Of a stretch of DNA of 64,000 nucleotides, positions 1 through 7,589 are shown in pieces. The position numbers were made by a program, and so were the translations under genes. Each line of letters opens with the position of its first letter. Position 1 is the first letter of the stretch. The stretch spans positions 1 through 64,000 of the forward strand of contig JAHCID010000006.1 of the NCBI GenBank assembly GCA_026129405.1, in the 5' to 3' direction. The stretch is from a bacterium. GTDB taxonomy: Bacteria > Desulfobacterota > Binatia > DP-6. Below the pieces are notes generated by a model. It saw only the letters and a program-made list of their open reading frames with translations, had not been told where the DNA came from and did no database searches.

Positions 1-194
1 ACGGCCGCCCGCGGCGGACGCGCCGGCCATCGCATGCCGCCCGGCTCACGGGCGGACGGCGCGGGCGATCGAGGCGTGGACGGCGCGCCGGCGCGAGCCG
101 GCGGGCGCTTCGTGGAGCGGACGCACATCGTTGCGAGATCGCGTATCCCCTGCCGCGCGTCCCGGTCTTGCCACTTGGTGCCAGAGGCGAGCGG
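1..194. other. window edge, no gene recognised
   Basis: This stretch lies downstream of the pqiC stop codon on the minus strand. Open frames exist on both strands, but they look like high-GC artefacts with arginine- and alanine-rich translations. The end of a neighbouring gene could run in from outside the window. No RNA gene or clear terminator is visible. Confidence 0.4.
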
Positions 195-779
195 TCAGCG
201 TGGCGCCTGTGCGCGCAGCGCCGCAGCGACGTCGGCACTCACCCTGGCGAGTGCGCGGCTGTGCGCCGCCGCGAGCGCGTCGAAGCCCGGCCCCGTCACG
301 TCCTCGCGCGCCACCGTGCGTCCGACGCGCGGCGTGCCGCCGCTCACGGGCTGCACCGACCACACCGCGTCGACCAGCGCCGATCCCCCCGGCACCGAGA
401 CGAACTGCTGCACGTCGATCGTCACGCGGTAGGTCGCCGCGAAGCTCGGGATCGGTCCCGGCACCACCCGATCCGTGGCCAGCAGCACCGCGAGGTCCGC
501 GGCCACGACGCGGGCGATGTTGTCGTCGAGCGGCGCCGCCCAGCGGTTGAACTCGTCGAGCTGGAGCCGGTTCGGCGAGACCTCGACGACGAACTGCGGG
601 CGGTCGACCGCCGCCGGCACCGTCACCGGGCCCACCGTCACGGCCCAGGGTACCGCGGGCGACCCGTCGGCCGTGGCGGTCGCGCTGAGGGTGTAGAAGC
701 GCGCGCTCGCCGAGGCGCATCCCGTCGCACACGCCGCCAGGAGCGCGCACATCCCCATACGCCTGATGATCGCCGTCAT
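195..779 (-). CDS. pqiC: PqiC-like ABC-type transport auxiliary lipoprotein
   Basis: Probable outer-membrane lipoprotein partner of the PqiB tunnel, which carries lipids across the periplasm. The N-terminus is a lipoprotein signal: a short basic start, a hydrophobic stretch and the lipobox LLAACATGC, followed by a conserved ARFYTL segment. The rest (about 170 residues) has the alternating short hydrophobic strands of the auxiliary-lipoprotein family. A GTG at 782 abuts the pqiB stop directly; the ATG at 779 is preferred as start. It is the last gene of a four-gene minus-strand operon, and its position after an MCE protein supports the call. Confidence 0.85.
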   Translation of the reverse strand: MTAIIRRMGMCALLAACATGCASASARFYTLSATATADGSPAVPWAVTVGPVTVPAAVDRPQFVVEVSPNRLQLDEFNRWAAPLDDNIARVVAADLAVLLATDRVVPGPIPSFAATYRVTIDVQQFVSVPGGSALVDAVWSVQPVSGGTPRVGRTVAREDVTGPGFDALAAAHSRALARVSADVAAALRAQAPR

Positions 780-782
780 CAC

Positions 783-2369
783 CTACTTGGCCTCCCCGCT
801 CTTGCCGCGCAGGAGCGATTCCGGATGTCGTTCGAGGTAGTCGGTGAGCACGCGCAGCGAGCGCATGGCGCGGCTCATCTCCTGCAGCATGCCGCTCAGC
901 TCGACCCGGAGCGCCGAGTCCGGGGCGACCAGCGTGCCCGCGTCCGCGAGCGCCTTGTCCGCGGCGGCGAGGGTGCGCCGCGCTTCGGCGAGGGTCGCGT
1001 CGAGGGTGCGGAGGACCTCGGTTACGTCCTTGCCGATCGCGTCGATGGGCAGGGCCTCGAGCTTCGTGACCAGCCTCGTGATCTTCGCCTCCAGCGCCGC
1101 GATCTCGCCCGCGGTGGTCGGGATGCGCGGCGGCGTCAGGCTCCAGTCGATGCTCGCCTGCGGCGCGTCGGGGAAGAAGTCGAGGGCGACGAAGAGCGCC
1201 CCGGTGAGGAGGTTGCCGGTCTGGAGCTGCGCGCGCATGCCGTGCGCGACGAGGCCGTCGACCCGCACCCGGTGCTCCTCGACGCCGCCGGGCGTCGCCT
1301 GGCTCGGCGCGGTCACGTGCAGCAGCTCGGGATGGACCTCGACGGTGACGTGCACCGTCAATGCCATCTTCGTCGTGTCGACCTCGGGGCGGACGTCGAC
1401 CACCTCGCCGATCGGGATGCCCCAGAACTCCACCGGCGCCCCCACCGCGAGCCCGCGGACCGACTGCCTGAACACCAGCTCGTACGTCTGCGACACGCCG
1501 CGCGGGGGCTGGAACGCCTGCGTGCGGTCGTCGTAGAGCGTGAACGTGGTCTCCGCCGGTGCGGCCGCCCCCGCCGCGGCGCCCGGCGGCGCCTCGAAGG
1601 CGATGCCGCCGACGAGGATCGAGAGCAGCGACTGCGTCTGCACGGTGAGGCCGGCAGCCGTGAGCGAGACGTCGATGCCGGACGCCTGCCAGAAGCGCGT
1701 CGCCGTGGTGACGTACCCGTCGTACGGCGCCTGCACGAAGATGCGCACGGTGAGCGCCCGGCCGTCGGCGTCGAGCTCGTACGACGCGACCTCGCCCACC
1801 TGGAGGCGCCGGAAGTAGATCGGCGTCCCGTAGTCGAGCGACCCGAGCTGCGAGGTGCGCAGCACGAAGAAGGTGCCGGCGACGTCCTGGCTCACGACGG
1901 GCGGGCTCGCGAGCGCCACGAAGGAGCGCTCGCTCCGCGTCGACTTGCCGATCTCCATGCCGACGTAGGCCCCGGAGATCAGCGTCCCGAGGCCCGACAC
2001 GGTGGCGCCGGAGATGCGCGGGCGCACCACCCAGAAGTGCGTGTCCTCGACCAGGAAGCTCGCCGTCTCTGGCTGCATGCGCGCCGTCGCCACCACTTTG
2101 CGATGATCCTTGGCGATACGCAGCGTCGCCAGCGTCCCGACCGTCACGCCGTTGTAGTGGATCTCGGTCTTTCCGGCCTCCATGCCCTCGGCGGAGTCGA
2201 AGACGATCGTGATGGTCGGCCCCTCGCCCATGATCTTCGCGACGGCGACCCAGACGCCGACGATCGCCGCCACGATGGGGACGACCCAGACGAGCGACAT
2301 CCGGGTCCGGCGGCGCGGCACGGCACGCGCTTCCGAGACCGGCGGGAGGGGAGGAGGCGACTCAGGCAT
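783..2369 (-). CDS. pqiB: PqiB-like intermembrane transport protein (MCE domains)
   Basis: A 528-residue MCE (MlaD-like) protein, close in length to E. coli PqiB. A single membrane helix lies near residues 24-45 (SLVWVVPIVAAIVGVWVAV). It is followed by repeated MCE modules; conserved beta segments such as FDSAEGMEAGKTEIHYNGV, DYGTPIYFRRLQVGEV and GAPVEFWGIPIGEV mark three copies. The C-terminal 100 residues are helical (KLEALPIDAIGKDV onward). Family knowledge: such proteins form periplasm-spanning hexameric tubes for lipid transport between the two membranes. The start overlaps the upstream pqiA stop by 8 bases, so translation is probably coupled. Confidence 0.92.
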   Translation of the reverse strand: MPESPPPLPPVSEARAVPRRRTRMSLVWVVPIVAAIVGVWVAVAKIMGEGPTITIVFDSAEGMEAGKTEIHYNGVTVGTLATLRIAKDHRKVVATARMQPETASFLVEDTHFWVVRPRISGATVSGLGTLISGAYVGMEIGKSTRSERSFVALASPPVVSQDVAGTFFVLRTSQLGSLDYGTPIYFRRLQVGEVASYELDADGRALTVRIFVQAPYDGYVTTATRFWQASGIDVSLTAAGLTVQTQSLLSILVGGIAFEAPPGAAAGAAAPAETTFTLYDDRTQAFQPPRGVSQTYELVFRQSVRGLAVGAPVEFWGIPIGEVVDVRPEVDTTKMALTVHVTVEVHPELLHVTAPSQATPGGVEEHRVRVDGLVAHGMRAQLQTGNLLTGALFVALDFFPDAPQASIDWSLTPPRIPTTAGEIAALEAKITRLVTKLEALPIDAIGKDVTEVLRTLDATLAEARRTLAAADKALADAGTLVAPDSALRVELSGMLQEMSRAMRSLRVLTDYLERHPESLLRGKSGEAK

Positions 2370-3003
2370 GACGGACCTCGTTGGCGCCGGCGGCGTCCCA
2401 GATGAGGCGGGGATCGAAGGATTCGACGGCGAGCATGGTGAGCACGACCACGGCGGCGAAGAACACCAGCCCGACCGCGGGCTCGACGGACATGAGGGGC
2501 TGGAGCTGCACGAGCGCCGCGGTGAACGTGTCGACGAAGACGTCGACCATCGACCAGCGACCGATGAAGCCGACCATCCGGTAGAGCCGGGTCCGCTGCG
2601 CCGGTGACTGCGCCCAGCCGCGGCGCACGGACAGGACCAGGTAGCCGAGGGCGACGATCTTGGCGCTCGGAATCATGATGCTGGCGAACAGCACGATGAG
2701 GGACAGCGGCCATCCGGTGGGCGACCAGAGCAGCACGACGCCCTCGAGGATCGTGTCGGAGCTCTCCCCCGCCGCCGTCCGCGTGGTCAGCACGGGCAGC
2801 AGGTTGGCCGGCACGTAGCAGATGGCGGCGGCGACGAGGTAGGCGACGGTGCGCTGGAGGCTGTCGGGCTTGCGGAACTCGAGCGCCGTGTCGCAGCGCG
2901 GACAGCGCGGCTCCGGCGCGTGTGCCGGCGGTCGGGACACGAGGCCGCAGCCTTCGCAGCGCTGCAGCCCCGCGGCCATCGCGGACGCGACCGCACTGCT
3001 CAC
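2362..3003 (-). CDS. PqiA-like inner-membrane protein, second half
   Basis: About 213 residues from a GTG start whose first base overlaps the preceding gene stop (GTGA). The N-terminus carries a four-cysteine zinc ribbon (CEGCGL ... CPRCDT), followed by about four membrane helices (TVAYLVAAAICYVPANLLP, WPLSLIVLFASIMIPSAK, a third around MVDVFVDTF, and AVGLVFFAAVVVLTMLAVESFDPR). The terminal SFDPRLIWD is typical of PqiA. In E. coli PqiA two such units are fused in one chain of about 417 residues; here each unit is its own gene. A longer upstream reading frame exists but is low-complexity, so the GTG was chosen. Confidence 0.88.
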   Translation of the reverse strand: MSSAVASAMAAGLQRCEGCGLVSRPPAHAPEPRCPRCDTALEFRKPDSLQRTVAYLVAAAICYVPANLLPVLTTRTAAGESSDTILEGVVLLWSPTGWPLSLIVLFASIMIPSAKIVALGYLVLSVRRGWAQSPAQRTRLYRMVGFIGRWSMVDVFVDTFTAALVQLQPLMSVEPAVGLVFFAAVVVLTMLAVESFDPRLIWDAAGANEVRHA

Positions 3004-3671
3004 GGCCGGGCCTCGGCGGTATCCGGCGCGGCCGCGTCCGTCGCCCCGTCCGCCGCCCACCCGACCCGCGCCCACACCTCGCGCGGGTCGAAGAGCGACT
3101 GCATCGTCGCCAGCAGCACCACGAGGACGGCGAGCATCCACAGTGCCGGACCGGGCACCACCGTCGCGTAGTCGGCGATCTTGATGAGCGCGACGAGAAC
3201 GCCGAGCATCATCACCTCGATCATGCTCCAGAGAACGGCCGCCGGGTGGTGACGCAGCAGCGTCCCCACCCAGCGCGGCGCCGGCGCGCGTCGCGAGCCG
3301 ACGAGGATCGCGAGCATGAGCCCGATCTGGAGGGCCGGCGCCACCACCGCCGTGAAGAGGACGAGCACGGCCACGAGCTCCCGCCCGTCGGCCCAGAGCT
3401 CGAGGGCGCCGCCGACGACCGTGGTCGAAGCGCGATGCCCGACGGCTTCGAGCCCGAGCATCGGAACCGCGTTGGCGAGCACGTAGAGCACCGCCGCCGC
3501 GAGCGCGAGCGGCAGGCAGCGCGCCCGCGACCCGGCCCGCCGCCGCCAGAGCTCGTAGTCGCAGCGCGGGCAGCGCGCCGACGCGCCGTCCTCCAGCACC
3601 GGCAGGCGGAGCAGGAGGTCGCAGTCCGGGCAGGCGACGAGGCGGCGGTCGGGCGCGGGATCGCTGTACAT
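3000..3671 (-). CDS. PqiA-like inner-membrane protein, first half
   Basis: First gene of the pqi operon. Starting at MYSDPAPDRRL, it has a zinc ribbon (CPDCDLLL ... CPRCDYELW) and then about four membrane helices, ending in SLFDPREVWARVGW. This matches the SFDPR ending of the next gene, so the two are paralogous halves of a split PqiA. An alternative ATG two codons upstream (3677) cannot be excluded. The gene is divergent from the AraC-type regulator that starts near 3844, which makes that regulator a candidate for controlling the operon (inference). Confidence 0.88.
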   Translation of the reverse strand: MYSDPAPDRRLVACPDCDLLLRLPVLEDGASARCPRCDYELWRRRAGSRARCLPLALAAAVLYVLANAVPMLGLEAVGHRASTTVVGGALELWADGRELVAVLVLFTAVVAPALQIGLMLAILVGSRRAPAPRWVGTLLRHHPAAVLWSMIEVMMLGVLVALIKIADYATVVPGPALWMLAVLVVLLATMQSLFDPREVWARVGWAADGATDAAAPDTAEARP

Positions 3672-3843
3672 GGGCATGCGGAGCCGCCGCACGTCAGCGC
3701 CCCCGACCGAAGGTCGGCGCGAAGCCGCCGGTCGGAGCCTCGCGGCAGCGCGAGCAGGATAATGTACCAAGCGGGATTTGGGCTCGTCTTGCCATGTCAC
3801 GCCACCGCGAGCACTAATGCGCCCCGTGCCGCGACCCCCGATC

Positions 3844-4866
3844 ATGCCGATGGGCCGGGTCGCGCTGATCCGCAACGAGGTCTATCGACCGTTCCTGCGG
3901 TTCCTCACCGCGGCTGGGGTGCCCGTCCAGCGGCATCTCGAGCGCACCGGCGTGCCGTTGCGCGCCTTCGAGCGACGCGAGGCGCTCCTCCCGCTGCACC
4001 AGGTACGGACCTTCCTCCGCGACGTCGCCCGCGCCGAAGGCATCGAGCACCTCGGCCTCGAGGCCGCTCACGCCGCCGCCCTCGAGGACCTCGGCGCCTT
4101 CGGCGCCATGATCCGGCGCGCTCCGACGGTGCGCATGCTGCTGGAGAGCCTCCTCCTCGCCGTGCCCTCCTACAACTCCGGGGCGCGCTGGTGGATCGAG
4201 CACCGCGGCGACAGCGTGACCCTCTGCCACGTCTTCCTCGGCACCCGCGACGACCCCTACGCCCAGGCCGAGCAGTTCGCACTGGCGACCGCCCTGAAGG
4301 CGCTGCGCCTGGCGGGTGGTCCGCGCTGGCGCCCTCTGGCGACGCAGCTCGCCGTCGGCCCGTCGGGCGCCCGGGTGGCGCAGCATGCGCTCCTCGTCGA
4401 CACGCCCCTGCGGCTCGATCCGCGGGTGAGCGCGATCACCTTCGAGCCGGCCCTGCTCGCCCGCCCACTCGCCCCGCCCACCCGCGTCACTCCGAGTGCG
4501 CTCACGCCGTGGGGCGAAGAGTCACCTGCCAGCCGCTTCGCCGACCTCGTCGGGCAGGCGATCGAGAGCCTGTCCGCCGGCGGGGCCTGGCCGAGCATCG
4601 CCGCGGTGGCCCGCGCGCTGGGGCTCAGCGTGCGCACGCTGCAACGGTGGCTCGCCGGCGACGGCCAGAGCTTCGACGACCTCATCGAGCGCAGCCGCCT
4701 CCAGTCGGCGCGCGATCTGCTCGAGCACACCGACGCCCGCGTGCTCGATATCGCGCTCGACCTCGGCTACTCGGACCATGCCCATTTCACGCGCGCGTTC
4801 CGTCGCTGGACCGGTGTCTCCCCGCTCGAGTACCGGCGCGCGTACGCGTCGCGTCTCGCGGTCTGA
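3844..4866 (+). CDS. AraC-family transcriptional regulator
   Basis: Predicted DNA-binding regulator of about 340 residues. The first 200 or so residues resemble the ligand-binding domain of the OruR/ArgR-like AraC subgroup (RNEVYRPFLRFLTAAGV, ALEDLGAFGAMIRRAPTVRM). The C-terminus has the paired helix-turn-helix: the first around AVARALGLSVRTLQRWL, the second at VLDIALDLGYSDHAHFTRAF, then the signature RRWTGVSPLEYRR. Start candidates are ATG at 3844 and 3850; upstream in-frame ATGs lead into low-quality sequence. It is divergent from the pqi operon. The effector is unknown. Confidence 0.88.
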   Translation: MPMGRVALIRNEVYRPFLRFLTAAGVPVQRHLERTGVPLRAFERREALLPLHQVRTFLRDVARAEGIEHLGLEAAHAAALEDLGAFGAMIRRAPTVRMLLESLLLAVPSYNSGARWWIEHRGDSVTLCHVFLGTRDDPYAQAEQFALATALKALRLAGGPRWRPLATQLAVGPSGARVAQHALLVDTPLRLDPRVSAITFEPALLARPLAPPTRVTPSALTPWGEESPASRFADLVGQAIESLSAGGAWPSIAAVARALGLSVRTLQRWLAGDGQSFDDLIERSRLQSARDLLEHTDARVLDIALDLGYSDHAHFTRAFRRWTGVSPLEYRRAYASRLAV

Positions 4867-5011
4867 CGGCGACGCTCCGCTCCGTCTCGCTCCATCGCCG
4901 CACGACACATTGCCCGCGCGACCGCTCGCACGTCTTGCCCGCGCATGCCAGGCGCCGGTGATGGCAGGAAATGGCAAGGCGGCTCCGGCCGCGCGCTGCT
5001 AGCGGAGATGC

Positions 5012-5839
5012 ATGCGGCCGCTTCTGCCACCCGCCCTCGCGCTGCTGCTTGCCGCGGCGCCCCACGTGCTCGCGCAGGACGCTGCGCAGGCGACGGCGAC
5101 GCACCCCGCACCGCCCGCGATCGTGGCGGTCGTCGAGCCGAAGGCCCTCGATCTCCTCAGGGCCATGAGCGCCACGCTCGCGGCGGCGCGCACCCTGCGC
5201 TTCACCGCAGTCGCCAGCTGGGAGAGCCCGAGCCTCCCGGGCCCCGCGCTCGTCTACTTCACGAAATCCGAGGTGACGCTCCAGCGTCCCGACAAGCTGC
5301 GCATCGTCTCGCCCGGCGACGGACCGCCGTTCGAGTTCTATTACGACGGCAAGACGATGATGGCGTACGCGCCCGCCGAGGACCTGCTCGCCGTGGCCGA
5401 CGCGCCGCCGACGATCGACGCGACGCTGAAGGCGGCGTTCGACGCCGCCTCGATCTACTTCCCCTTCACCGACGTCCTGGTCGCCGATCCCTACGCCGAC
5501 ATGGCGCAGGGGCTGCAATGGGCCTTCGTGGTCGGCCGCTCGCAGCTGGTCGGGGGCGTCCCCACCGACATCGTGGCGATCGCGAACGACGACGTCTTCG
5601 TCCAGCTCTGGATCGGCGTCAAGGACCATCTGCCGCGCCTCGGCCGGGCCGTCTTCCGTCGCGATCCCTCGCGCCTGCGCCAGGAGGTCGCGTTCGCCGA
5701 CTGGCGGCGCGGCGAGGCGGTCCCCGGCGACAGCTTCACGACGGCGAAGGCCGCGAGCGCGAAGCGCATCGCCTTCGCGCGTCCGGACGTCCGCCTGCCG
5801 GACGGCGCGCCCGCGCCGAAGCCGACGTCCCCCCGCTGA
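5012..5839 (+). CDS. DUF2092-like secreted protein
   Basis: A 275-residue exported protein with a clear signal peptide (MRPLLPPALALLLAAAPHVLA, then QDAA). The mature part starts with ALDLLRAMSATLAAARTLRF and has the pattern YFTKSEVTLQRPDKLRI ... FYYDGKTMMAYAP, which I associate with the DUF2092 family of predicted periplasmic proteins. That family resembles the lipoprotein-carrier fold (LolA/LolB-like), but its function is not established. It is followed after 26 bases by the Gly/Trp-repeat protein; the spacing suggests one transcript. Confidence 0.75.
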   Translation: MRPLLPPALALLLAAAPHVLAQDAAQATATHPAPPAIVAVVEPKALDLLRAMSATLAAARTLRFTAVASWESPSLPGPALVYFTKSEVTLQRPDKLRIVSPGDGPPFEFYYDGKTMMAYAPAEDLLAVADAPPTIDATLKAAFDAASIYFPFTDVLVADPYADMAQGLQWAFVVGRSQLVGGVPTDIVAIANDDVFVQLWIGVKDHLPRLGRAVFRRDPSRLRQEVAFADWRRGEAVPGDSFTTAKAASAKRIAFARPDVRLPDGAPAPKPTSPR

Positions 5840-5865
5840 CCGCACCGCTCTCGAGGAGACTCGCC

Positions 5866-6531
5866 ATGCGCACCATCCTGTCCGCCCTGCTGGTCACCGC
5901 CCTCTGCGCCCAGCCCGCCACCGCGTGGGTCCACGCCGGCCGCTACGGCACCGCGTCCGGCGGCGGCGGCTCCTGGCACGCCCAGGGCTGGCGCGGCGGC
6001 CACGCCTCCGGGGGCGACGGCTCCTGGAACGCCTCCGGCTGGCGCGGCGGCACGGCGTCGGGCGGCGGCGGCTCCTGGCACGCGACCGGCGCGTACGGCG
6101 GCCACGCCTCCGGCGGCGACGGCTACTGGCACGGCACCAGCGCCAACGGCACGACGGCGTACGGCGGCTACAACCGCTACTACGGCGGCAGCTACTACGG
6201 CGGCTACCACCCGCCCACGGTGGTGAACCACTACTACGCCAGCGGCTGCGGCAGCTGCGGCGGCTGGTCCGCCGCGGGCGCCGCCGCCGTCGGGCTCGCG
6301 GCCGGCACCGTCCTCGGAGCGGCCGGGGCCAGCGCGGCGAGCGCCAACGCGTACGCCGCCGGCGTCGCCGCCGGCAGCGCCTACTCGCTCGGCGCGATCT
6401 ACGCCGCCCTGCCGGCGGGCTGCGTCTACACCCCGGTCGGCGGCGTCACCTACTACTCCTGCGGCAGCGCCTGGATGCAGCCCTCGTTCGGCGCCAACGG
6501 CGTCTACTACCGGGTCGTCGCGGCGCCCTGA
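5866..6531 (+). CDS. secreted Gly/Trp/Ser-repeat protein
   Basis: A 221-residue exported protein. The signal peptide is MRTILSALLVTALCAQPATA. The mature half is built of tandem units of about 15 residues of the form ASGGxGSWxAxGxxGGHA, followed by a Tyr/Gly stretch (YYGGSYYGGYH) and an Ala-rich hydrophobic segment (AAAAVGLAAGTVLGAAG). The C-terminus has two cysteine-containing motifs (PAGCVYTPVGGVTYYSCGSAWMQ). A GAGGAG ribosome site precedes the ATG. Function unknown; the pairing with a DUF2092-like gene suggests a surface or envelope complex (inference). Confidence 0.75.
   Translation: MRTILSALLVTALCAQPATAWVHAGRYGTASGGGGSWHAQGWRGGHASGGDGSWNASGWRGGTASGGGGSWHATGAYGGHASGGDGYWHGTSANGTTAYGGYNRYYGGSYYGGYHPPTVVNHYYASGCGSCGGWSAAGAAAVGLAAGTVLGAAGASAASANAYAAGVAAGSAYSLGAIYAALPAGCVYTPVGGVTYYSCGSAWMQPSFGANGVYYRVVAAP
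5950..6160 (+). repeat. tandem in-gene repeat encoding Gly-Trp units
   Basis: About four to five imperfect direct repeats of roughly 45-48 bases inside the secreted protein gene, each with a core like ggcggcggctcctggcacg or gggggcgacggctcctggaa. They encode the ASGGxGSWxAxG units. Alternate units differ in G/D and H/N positions, so the DNA is not fully homogenised. Confidence 0.7.
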
Positions 6532-6606
6532 CGCCGGACCCGTCTTGACCGGGCTCCGGAGCGGGTGTTGCCTCGACCTCGCAACTCTCCGACGGGAGGT
6601 ATCGAC

Positions 6607-6855
6607 GTGCCGGAGCGCATCGAGATCGGCTACCAGGCCTTCGCGGCCGACGGCGGCGAGGAGTTCGGCGCCGTACGCAGCGTCGACGAGGATGCCGTCG
6701 TGGTGTGGATCGAGAACAGCGGCGACGTCAGCCTGCCGCGCGCCGCGGTGACGGCGGTGCACGCGCAGAAGGTCGTCTTCGACTGCCGCAAGCTGCCGCC
6801 CGACGTGCGCGCCGCGATCGGGCACGCGCACGACGCCGAGGAGCCGGGGCTCTAA
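6607..6855 (+). CDS. small conserved-looking hypothetical protein
   Basis: An 82-residue acidic protein starting at GTG 6607 behind a strong ribosome site (gggaggt, 7 bases away). It has beta-rich segments (EEFGAVRSVDEDAVVVWIEN, GDVSLPRAAVTAVHAQKVVFD), reminiscent of PRC-barrel or DUF2171-type small proteins; I cannot assign it. Its stop overlaps the stop of the convergent TetR gene by a few bases. Confidence 0.6.
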   Translation: MPERIEIGYQAFAADGGEEFGAVRSVDEDAVVVWIENSGDVSLPRAAVTAVHAQKVVFDCRKLPPDVRAAIGHAHDAEEPGL

Positions 6856-7514
6856 GCGCTGGGCCGGGCTCGGCGCCGCGGCCCCGCCGGCGCGGGCAGC
6901 GCGCGGCGCACCAGCGCATCGGCCTCCGCCGCCTCGACCCCGAGGCCGCGCAGCACGAGCGCCGCCACCGCCGCCGGATGCTCCGGTCCGGCCCGGCCCT
7001 CGAGGACGCTGCGCATGCCCGCGAGCACGGCGCCCTGGATGAGATCGAGCGCCGCGACCTCGCTGCGGTAGCGGAAACGGCCGCGCCGCTTGCCGGCGCG
7101 GAGATCGGCGGCGACGCTCGCGACCGCCTCGCGCGGCAGCGTCTCCGTGCTGGCCCACACGCGTAGCATCGCCCTGGCCGAGCTCGCATCGTCGAGCGCC
7201 CGCCCCAGGAAGCGGCGGCAGCCGATCGCCATGCGCTCGGCGGGGTCGGCGACGTCGCGGTAGCTGGCGGTGATCTCGACGTGGACCTGGCCGACCAGGC
7301 TGCCCGCCACCGCCTCGGCCACCTCCTCGCGCGTGCGGAAGTAGTTGTAGAAGGTCCCGTTCGCGACCCCTGCCGCCGCCGCGATCTCGTGGATCGCCGT
7401 TCCGCCGACGCCCTTCTCGGCGAACACGCGCGCCGCCGCCTCGAGGAGCAGCGCGCGGGTCCGCGCGCGGATGCCGGGACGCTGCGCCGGGGCGGGCCGG
7501 GGTCGCGTGGCCAT
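6852..7514 (-). CDS. TetR/AcrR-family transcriptional regulator
   Basis: A 220-residue regulator. The N-terminal helix-turn-helix is textbook: RALLLEAAARVFAEKGVGGTAIHEIAAAAGVANGTFYNYF, then KxEL replaced by RTREEVAEAV. The C-terminal helical ligand domain is less conserved. It is divergent from the aromatic-catabolic operon (start 7590), the usual arrangement for a repressor of its neighbour; that role is inferred. The ATG at 7514 was chosen because it directly precedes the basic N-terminus and the helix-turn-helix. Confidence 0.92.
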   Translation of the reverse strand: MATRPRPAPAQRPGIRARTRALLLEAAARVFAEKGVGGTAIHEIAAAAGVANGTFYNYFRTREEVAEAVAGSLVGQVHVEITASYRDVADPAERMAIGCRRFLGRALDDASSARAMLRVWASTETLPREAVASVAADLRAGKRRGRFRYRSEVAALDLIQGAVLAGMRSVLEGRAGPEHPAAVAALVLRGLGVEAAEADALVRRALPAPAGPRRRARPSA

Positions 7515-7589
7515 GCGCCCTTCTAGCCCAGGAGTGAGCGTGTCGCCATGGTTTGACATTTTTCTCAGTTTGCGCGACCTCTGCCGTCC
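7515..7589. promoter_or_regulatory. divergent TetR/catabolic-operon control region
   Basis: A 75-base divergent intergenic segment containing the only AT-rich patch nearby (ggtttgacatttttctcag). It includes a perfect TTGACA -35-like hexamer at 7553-7558 on the plus strand; a matching -10 is not obvious. This is the likely place for the TetR operator, but no convincing long palindrome is seen. Confidence 0.35.

Noticed and set aside
168-2405. Long plus-strand open frames opposite the pqi operon
   Set aside because: Antisense to the conserved PqiB frame; the translation is Arg/Asp/His-rich without motifs, as expected from shadow frames in GC-rich DNA.
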